The notes under the pieces are model-generated. The model did no database searches. It saw nothing but the letters and a program-made list of their open reading frames with translations, and had not been told where the DNA came from. From Ancylostoma caninum (lineage: Eukaryota > Nematoda > Chromadorea > Rhabditida > Ancylostomatidae), in NCBI GenBank assembly GCA_037903475.1, contig JBAJFG010000006.1, positions 311,501-375,500 on the forward strand: 64,000 nt of DNA, in the 5' to 3' direction. Below, one piece after another: positions 57,173-64,000 of this stretch; within the stretch, counting starts at the first letter, position 1; each line of letters begins with the position of its first letter. Position numbers and translations under genes: made by a program.

Positions 57173-57259
57173 GGCTGCAAATCAAGCAAAGTTAAAATTA
57201 AATCACTGTGGAAAACCATGTTGAAAAAAAAACGCAGGAACTTATTCCCCAACCCAATA

Positions 57260-58255
57260 TTACAGCATCACGTGACAATGTGTAGGTTAAAGATGGGAGT
57301 TGTTGCGGCACCTCTTTCCGCGAAAACATGTATACATAGGTGCGGTCGCAACTCACGGCACTTCACAAAGGACCCGATGCTAAAAATCGTTGCCTGAGAA
57401 AAAAGCCCATGCAGTAGTCATCCTAGTGCTGACCTACCGCTGCCAGTAAGGGGCAGGTGGGAATTGTTTGGCAAATGCTAATAAAAGCTACCATTTCTTC
57501 ATAAAGCGACTGACCCTCTTTCGAAATTTAGCCAGTTCCTATTTTTTCAACCGTCATTCCATCGTCTTCTTCTTCCCAAGCTGCAACGTTCTTACGTGTT
57601 TTGCCTATTTTTCGGTTGTTCGTAATTTCGCTAAACATTTTCTACTAATAATCATTATGTAATTACTTCCACTCATCAGTACTGTAGGAATGTCTGAAAA
57701 TTTTATAAGAATAGCAAGACTCGGAGAAGGATAACCGATTGGATAGGTGACTCGCCCGCGTTTGATGCAGTGTGTCACACGAGGATGAGCCGAAATTCCA
57801 GGATTTTCTCGTTTGTATTTTACAAAGAAAACTGCGACTTCTCAGTAAATGGTCGCTGGGATTCCAGACATTCTTCCAATAAATGCCTGGACTACACCTG
57901 TCACAATTGTACTGTCCTCGTCGTTTTTGAGCACAAAACGACGTCGATGACTCGAACTGCAGCTTATTTTTGGCCTTTACTCGTATGCTTCTCGAGAGCA
58001 CGAGACCTCGCTTACTGGACTGCCTGCTGTTTCAATGTAGGATTGCTCATTCGACACGCAGTAGAAGAATCATGTACCACCGCAAAACCAGCTAATACAA
58101 ATTTGTTTGTTTTAAACACTCCACTGATAAACATCTTGCCTAATCCTCTCAAATATCTGTGCCAAGGAATATCAAGGAAATTGAAGTTGAAAATTCCTGC
58201 GACTCACCCTAATATAGTGGTATTTATCGACATGTACTCTTGTTAAATACATATA
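57260..58255. other. no firm gene; opposing open frames
   Basis: Plus and minus strands are both open for over 110 codons at 57663-58246. None of the frames matches a known family with confidence. See the rejected paired-box resemblance. Confidence 0.3.
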
Positions 58256-58261
58256 GTCTTC

Positions 58262-58402
58262 TCAAAAATTCTTGCTTCACGCTGAACCGCCCGTCAGCTT
58301 AGCCACGTCACAGCACGTATGATAAAGCACAGGTGATGCGGCGCGGCTTAGCAGGGCGGTGAAGCGTGAAGCGTGAGGCAAGTATCCTTGAGAAGAACTG
58401 TG
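58262..58402. mobile_element. small foldback MITE upstream of the receptor gene
   Basis: AGTCTTCTCAAAAATTCTTG and its diverged complement (ending GCAAGTATCCTTGAGAAG) bracket arms sharing TTCACGC, ACCGCCC and GCTTAGCC. Total about 140 bp. It ends about 95 bp before the receptor start codon, within the likely promoter or 5' UTR. Confidence 0.65.
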
Positions 58403-58497
58403 TGAATTGTTCGCTTATCTTCTTAGACATCGTGAACATATGAAATTTCAACACAGGTTTTACAATACTTAAGGATCAACGAGACAATATATCAGAA

Positions 58498-61400
58498 ATG
58501 TCGAATGAATCTCTCCCGTTGTTCCATCCCAATCCTAACCGGGAGGAGCTAACTATTGGGATCATATACTCGACACTGTCCGGCTGTGCAATACTGATTT
58601 ACCTTCCTATCCTCTACGTGAGTGTTCCGCATTAAAACTTCTGTCTCCGCTATGTATTTTATTAGAAATTCACAATGTAGCATAACAGAAAGTATATTGA
58701 ACTAGCTACGGTAGTTACAAGGAACGTCGTGTAGAAGTTTCGCGAATGAAGTTTCTTGAATGCCAAGAGTATTGGTAATTCAGGTGATGTTCATGGACAA
58801 AGACATCACTTCAAATCCACAATATCGTCTTATGAACCAAATCAACTTCGTTGACTTCGGTCAGGCCATCTTCCACTTTCTTTCGGGGATTTATATCATG
58901 TTCCCACAGATTCCGGTGCAATACCAAGTGTGGGTACGGGTAAGTGTCAGACTTGCAATGCATTTTTCTGGTTCTTCTGACGAACTTCACTTGATCACTT
59001 CAAGATAAGTGGCTGCACAGCAAATTCACTCTTTTTGGCAATGTTCCCTATCATGAGCGTTCTATCAATCACTAGAATATTAGTAATCCGAGAAATCATA
59101 TCTCCGAAGACCACGCACCCTGGGATGAAGGTGAACTCACTAGCTAATCTTCCTCTTCGAGGATGGCCTCAATTATCTATTTAGGTGGCAATGGTAGTCG
59201 GATGGCTGTACACGATAGGCGTCTGGCTTTGGGGATGTATCACGCAAAATTTTATCCTGGACGGTGTAGGGTGGTCATATGACTTCAGCAAGCTTGGAGC
59301 GAAAACATTGGCTGCTTTGGAGTGGTATTTAGGCTTTCCATCTCTTGGTATCACTTATACAGCATATGTTATAATTGTCCTTCATGTACATGCGGTAAGT
59401 CTATACGTTTAGTGGAAAGCAGCCAGCAAAAGCTAAGTGTGTTACATATTTAAGGGTAAAATTAAATTAAATTTTACAAAAAAGGAAACCTGTTAATTAG
59501 GAAGAGTGCAAAATTGCTTCACGAGAAAACTAATGATCGGAGAAATTGGTTTTGTTCATTCCGAAATTCCAAGTTCTGTGCACAAGAATGCCAAATGTTT
59601 ATTGGAAACTCTTATGATGAGCAGAAAAAACTTTGACCTCATCATGTTCCAAAAAGCGATTTCCGGGAGGTGTGGCCTAAGATCAGTATCCTTCTGTATC
59701 ATGCGAAAATCCATCACACGAAGAAATAACAATAAACCAACCATTGCTAGAGCTAAAAGTAATTTGAGATTTGATATCGTTTCCGAATGAGGAGATTCGG
59801 AGAACGCAAGGTTGAGTAAAAGACTAGGGATACCAGTTAGCGTTCGTGAATTCAGAAGCATGATCAACCTTTATTTGTCCTCTTGAGATAATTCACAAAG
59901 TTCCATCACCGTTTTTCTTTATTCCAATTTTCCCTATCGTATAACGTCTAGTTCTGAAAGGTTTTTGCTGTAATCGGACGAAAAACGGGATCATTCAGTA
60001 TTAGGTTCCCCACTTGAAGGCTGCTAGAAGTTTGTGCAATTGTGAATCATTCCAACTTGTTCTTGAAAGCTTTATCCTTTGGCATGCTTATTATTATAAA
60101 AAGAAGAAAATCTGTTAAATAGAGTTGGTAAAGTGCGGAACAGTTTGAAAGAAGTCCCCAGCCCTTTATGAGAACAGATGAGAACCCATGCAGAACACGG
60201 TTTGAGAACCGGGTTTTGCATGGGTTCTGCATTGGTTTTGCATGAGGTAACGTGGGTTTTGCATGGGTTTGTGATGACCAGTTCGCTTCCTGGAGTGGGG
60301 AGGGGGTACGAGTAGTGGCTCCCACACACCTCAAGAACAAAAATACTGCGGTGTCGTCGCACACCTTGCAACTTCACCGAATTGCGCACTTACAACTCCT
60401 CTCTCAGCTCATTTTTGATCGGACCAACTTCTGCTGGATGTCCGACTGAGGTGCATCGTAAATTAAGCTGGTGAATGTTTCCTATGTTAAAATGCAATAA
60501 CTTCATATTTCAGAGAAATCTGCAAATTTTTGGCATAATTATGGAGATCGCAACGAGTAAATTTTTATCATACATAAAGCACTCCTGATTGTGAAAAAAA
60601 AACAATGGAAATAATGAATGAGAAATCTAAAACCGGTTTCTTCACAAATCGATGCAAAAACCCATACACACCTATGCAAATCCCGGTTTAATCCGCTGCA
60701 AAACCCGGTTTTTTTAATCAATAATTTTCAGCATTGCTTAAATCGATGCAAAACCCATGCATACCCATTCAGAACCCATACGTCTCCAAATCCGATGCAA
60801 ATCCCATGCAAAACCCGCGAAAAACTCACGATTTTCTCAAAGTTATGCAAAACCCATGCATACCGATGCAAAACACGGTTTTTGGATTTCCTGAGAACAA
60901 AAGGCAGCAGTTTCCCTTTGAATACCCTCCATCAGTTTCGCCAGAGGCCCGAAGACGCTGAGTAAAGTTGATGCTGGCAGCGCTCAAGTGATTCGGCTCC
61001 ACCACATCCAATATTTTCCTGGAGTGTTTAGTTGACTAGTTCTAATTCGAGAGCTATTGCGGTGAAATGTTGCCGAAAGACATTGCAACTGGATTTAACA
61101 TTAGGGCAGACGCCTTTGAGAGGAACGGTAGCAGCAATTGCAGCTTGTGTTGCGACAACATAAGCTGCAATCGCTTGTAAGCTTTGGGATGAAATAAGCT
61201 CTGACCTTGCGGTGTAGGTGCTGTTGAAACGTGTTTGGGTTGCGTTTGCTGCTCCGGAATTTCTGAGATGAAGTAAAAACGCTTGCTGTAAAGAGCATTG
61301 AATTTAATTGGCTTACTGAATTTACTAACAAGCATTGATTTCCTCAACTCTGTTATAGATTCCATTATAGAAAGAATTCTTTCCTAACTGTTGGCAGTGG

Positions 61401-61936
61401 CTGAGAAGTATGGCGTTATTCTTGCAGCACGTCAAAGTTTACGTGCGTCTCCAAAACTTCATAAAGCTTTCGCGCCGACCCAAAGCGGCGAAAATGGAGA
61501 CGCAAATTGTTCGCGCGGAAGTGGCAACGGCAAAACCAGGAACACTGTTGACCTGCCAGGATTTGTCTTCTACCTCCTATCGACGCGTAAACTTTGACGC
61601 GCCGCAAGCATTGATAACGCCTATCTCCCTCTCTTTCTGTATATCCTAACGAAAGAATTTCAGAAAAAAAGATCGATCAGCAGCACATCGAATCGCCAGG
61701 AGGTCAAAATATTCATTCAATCAACTGTTCTGTGTGTTTATGTGGGAGCTTTGATAACAATGTGGCATAATGCAGGTAGAAAACTATTCAGTGGAAAAGT
61801 GCTTTATCTTTTGAGTGACCAATTTTGTTCAGAAGCATGGTTTGGGATGTCGAATATCACTATTGCTATATTGAATAGCTATTGGATATGTCTTTGCTAT
61901 CTTAATCCTTTATTACTCCTTGCATTGAACTGGTAA
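58498..61936 (+). CDS. serpentine chemoreceptor (Srt/Srx-like), four exons
   Basis: A membrane receptor of the nematode chemosensory 7TM superfamily. Exons: 58498-58617, 58784-58939, 59185-59394 and 61664-61936; all junctions are phase 0, with GT donors and TAATTCAG, TATTTAG and AATTTCAG acceptors. The product is 252 residues. TM1 is GIIYSTLSGCAILIYLPILY, and TM2 (NFVDFGQAIFHFLSGIYIMF) follows YRLMNQI. Exon 3 holds VAMVVGWLYTIGVWLWGCIT and, after WSYDF, PSLGITYTAYVIIVLHV. Exon 4 begins with a basic loop ending RQEVKIFIQS, then TM6 and a TM7 with NSYWICLCYLNPLLLLALN. The start is the first ATG after a foldback MITE. Oddity: only six membrane segments, and the TM3 helix with its Arg-containing end is missing. 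The last intron is 2.3 kb and full of repeats. The class is inferred from motifs. Confidence 0.75.
60175..60890. repeat. cluster of ATGCAAAACCC units, two inverted blocks
   Basis: The block at 60180-60270 has units like TTTTGCATGGGTTTTGCAT; the block at 60640-60890 has the complement (GATGCAAAACCCATGCA) many times at irregular spacing, mixed with GGTTTT. The period is about 10-20 bp and loose. It lies in the last intron of the receptor gene. In translation it gives meaningless repeated MQNPC. Confidence 0.7.
61160..61275 (-). repeat. dispersed repeat, partner of 53149-53277
   Basis: Contains GAAACGTGTTTGGGTTGCG, the complement of the 53190 segment, with matching flanks. It lies in the receptor's last intron. 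Confidence 0.5.
61415..61618. mobile_element. MITE family B, copy 2, 204 bp
   Basis: GTTATTCTTGCAGCACGTCA at the left and GCGCCGCAAGCATTGATAAC at the right. The interior matches 44463-44685 in opposite orientation. GGC and GCC with TAT on both sides may be the target duplication. It lies 45 bp before the receptor's last exon. Confidence 0.8.
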
Positions 61937-61939
61937 AAT

Positions 61940-62478
61940 TCGTTTTCGTTTTTTTTTTGGTAGAATTGCTCTATATGTCTGACTTCAAACCTCCTTAATA
62001 AGCTCAGTTGCAGGACTATTCGAGTCAAAGTGTTGCGAATTTTCGGTGGTAAATTACGGCAAGTGAGCATCAATAACCTGTCCGTAGCAAGCAAGCAGAC
62101 TCGTCAAAAGAACAACACGATCTCTCAGACCTAGAATGCTAGTTGATTTCAATTGAGTAAACATGTGTCGTGTATATTTACGGTATGCTCATGATTTAAA
62201 AAAATGCTTGCAAACAGTACAAAAAGTGATGTTTGTCCGACATCGACGTCATATTTAAGAACTGCACCGAACTGAGTGATCGTTTCGAATTTACAGCAAT
62301 GACGGGGTAGTGAGCCTATGGAACGCTGTTCAAGATGTGGGACTTGCAGCGGTAACATCAGCAATGATCATGTCTGTGACTTTTATGACTTGTGGCCGCC
62401 TTTATGCCGGAACAAGCACTATCTGACTCTATCTTACAAATCGCGTTGAATAATAAGGAAATCCATAGCTCCACACTT
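61940..62478. other. no assignable gene
   Basis: 3' flank of the receptor gene. Short frames only. Confidence 0.3.
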
Positions 62479-62501
62479 GGTTAGTTAGTTAGTTATTTAG
62501 C

Positions 62502-62568
<67 letters not shown>
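62479..62568. repeat. (TTAG)n microsatellite, 90 bp
   Basis: About 22 units with one TTATTTAGCTAG interruption near the left end. Confidence 0.95.
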
Positions 62569-62569
62569 A

Positions 62570-64000
62570 GGTTGGAGTGCCATGGAAAGTCTAGAAACCC
62601 ATTTGAAGCCACGAGAAGCCAGGCCCTAGCACGGCTGTCCCGGAGCAAGCTGGGCTTCGTGAAGAGGGCAAAAATCAAAGGGGGCTCCGTACAGGGTCCG
62701 AATCTGAGCCCCGAAAAAAAATTGGGTTTTTGTGGGTCCCAAGATGTGCAATGCGTTGATAAAGCGAGGAGGAAAAAAGCTCGAGGAAACGACTCCTGGT
62801 ATTTCCAGCTGCGCAATAATGGCGAGTGAGGACGAAAAAGTTCGATTGGAGCAGATCATTCATAGGTTTCCACTATCCGAAGGAAACGAGGCACTGCTGC
62901 GCTGCTGAAACTGCACGGACTGATTTGGAATCTTCGGTGAAATAAGAACAAAGGGAATACTTGGAGTTCTTGGAAAAGACATTTCAAACATTTGCAAAGT
63001 AAAAAAGCTGTGTTAGGTAACTAAGTCCAGACTTCACGGATTCACTTCAAATTTTGGGCAAAAATGTGTCTCAGCGTGCACAATAAGTGTTTGAAATGGT
63101 TCCCCAAACCTATGTGAATGAAAAAATTGTATGCTCATTAAGTGGTCCAGCCCTTCGCACGAAGGGCTGGACCCGCAGCCGCGAAGGGCTGAGCCTTTCG
63201 TGGCACTTCAGAAGCATAGATTTTCTATTCAGGCACAATAGTTTCGGTGGATTTTTCATACACCTATACCATTAATCTCGTGCTTTCATACGCACCTTAG
63301 TATGTCCCATATCATATCCTTTTAGCAGAGATATAGCCCAAAAAAGGTAAACTTTTTTATACCCTACGATGCGCCGACGGACAATAAGACAGCTCGCGTT
63401 TCATTTGCATTCAAATCAGTGCAGCAGCCCCATTCAAATCAGCCCAGCGTGTTTCTGCACGTCTTCCAGTGGATCTTTGATGTATTATGTCGTCTTCTTC
63501 CTTGCTATTCATTCAAAAGCTGTTTTTCTATTTAAGCTGCCTCCCACTTATGTCATCAGTGGTGGCATTGCTTGTAGAGGAATTCAGAATTCTCACTTCT
63601 CCCTCCTAGATTTATTACCACCAACTTTTATGAAAGTTTTCTGTGAACTCTGTATTGGTTTCTGTACTTTTTTCTTTAGAAATATTTCCTATAACTAACG
63701 TCGTTTTTGTCCTGCACACTTTTATGCGCTTGTCGACGTATTTTGAGAGAACTTTATACTAGTATCCTTAGATATCCGTGAAAAACGCGTCAATTTGAAT
63801 TCTTCTCAATGTCTCGTTATCCAAGGGGGACTTCGTTAAATTTGGGTTTTTCAAAGCAGGCTTCGTTTTTGTTCCGACCCTACGGAAGGCTCGTGCTGGG
63901 GCCTGCGAGAAGCTATTAGAGTGTTGGAAGCAGTGTTTGCGGAATTTCCCGTTTTACTCCTGTGGGATTTCCATTTTCAGTTTTACCTTTTGCTGGTATT
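62570..64000. other. no assignable gene
   Basis: Opposing frames of 75-85 codons at 62565-62860 without a domain. The frame after 63830 stays open to the window edge (FVPTLRKARAGACEKLLE) and could be an exon that continues outside. Confidence 0.3.
63144..63173. repeat. perfect 14-bp hairpin with two-base loop
   Basis: GGTCCAGCCCTTCG, CA, then the exact complement. A third, partial unit (CGAAGGGCTGAG) follows at 63182. Confidence 0.85.

Larger units (their letters stand above)
56161..57257. mobile_element. mariner-type element, 1097 bp, non-autonomous
   Basis: TTGGGTTGGGAAATAAG at the left and its near-complement CTTATTCCCCAACCCAA at the right, flanked by TA (56159-56160 and 57258-57259). 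The right end read inward (TTGGGTTGGGGAATAAGTTC, then CTGCGTTTTT) resembles typical mariner terminal repeats. No transposase motif was found inside. It encloses a G-rich foldback with telomere-like units and an unrecognised minus-strand coding-like block. Confidence 0.75.

Noticed and set aside
57690..57930. Paired-box-like peptide on the minus strand (VKYKRENPGIS, later PSPSLAILIK)
   Set aside because: The resemblance to the paired domain (EYKRENPGxF...PSVSSIxRI) is short. The frame has an in-frame stop just before it, and two other frames are open over the same DNA. A profile search would decide.
60640..60890. ATGCAAAT octamers as POU-factor sites
   Set aside because: They arise from the local ATGCAAAACCC repeat and are not independent sites.
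1..64000. CRISPR arrays, tRNA and rRNA genes
   Set aside because: No regularly spaced identical repeats with unique spacers were seen. No cloverleaf with a GGTTCGAAT-type loop or rRNA core was recognised by eye. A tRNA/rRNA covariance scan would be needed to exclude them.

Overview
The window looks like nuclear DNA of a nematode, probably a parasitic strongylid of hookworm type (inference). The reasons are: many decayed Tc1/mariner, hAT-like and piggyBac-like elements; Penelope-like retroelement pieces with GIY-YIG endonuclease tails; splice acceptors of the nematode TTTTCAG type with introns of 150-250 bp; a spliced serpentine-receptor gene of nematode chemoreceptor type; and scattered TTAGGC-like units, the nematode telomere hexamer. 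No bacterial operon, CRISPR array, tRNA or rRNA gene was recognised.

Layout. 0-8 kb: short coding-like blocks, an 826-bp TA-flanked inverted-repeat element, an ATGA microsatellite, one convincing 3'-terminal exon on the minus strand (5.5 kb) and a complete hAT-like MITE with an 8-bp target duplication. 8-18 kb: mariner debris, including two mariner 3' halves arranged head to head (11.3-12.1 kb) and a full-length dead mariner (16.5-17.8 kb). 18-24 kb: an exon-sized duplication (18.6 and 21.8 kb), further unassigned exons and a 471-bp foldback MITE. 26.4-28.0 kb: a 1.6-kb element with arms of more than 500 bp. 29.6-31.6 kb: nested hAT, mariner and Penelope fragments with a hammerhead-like motif. 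34-41 kb: almost empty. 42.4-43.6 kb: a well preserved but frameshifted mariner, followed by a LINE reverse-transcriptase tail. 44.5-53.2 kb: MITEs of two families (one pair is a 463-bp near-perfect palindrome), a degenerate ~60-bp minisatellite, a Penelope endonuclease tail of 274 codons and a convincing minus-strand terminal exon. 56.2-57.3 kb: a mariner-type element. 58.5-61.9 kb: the clearest host gene, a four-exon serpentine receptor whose predicted protein appears to lack TM3. The last 2 kb hold a TTAG microsatellite and a tight perfect hairpin.

The host genes do not form a visible pathway. The window is best read as a gene-poor, transposon-rich interval with one assignable receptor gene and several orphan exons. 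Mobile elements sit inside or next to the exons: one foldback lies just upstream of the receptor start, and another lies in its large last intron.
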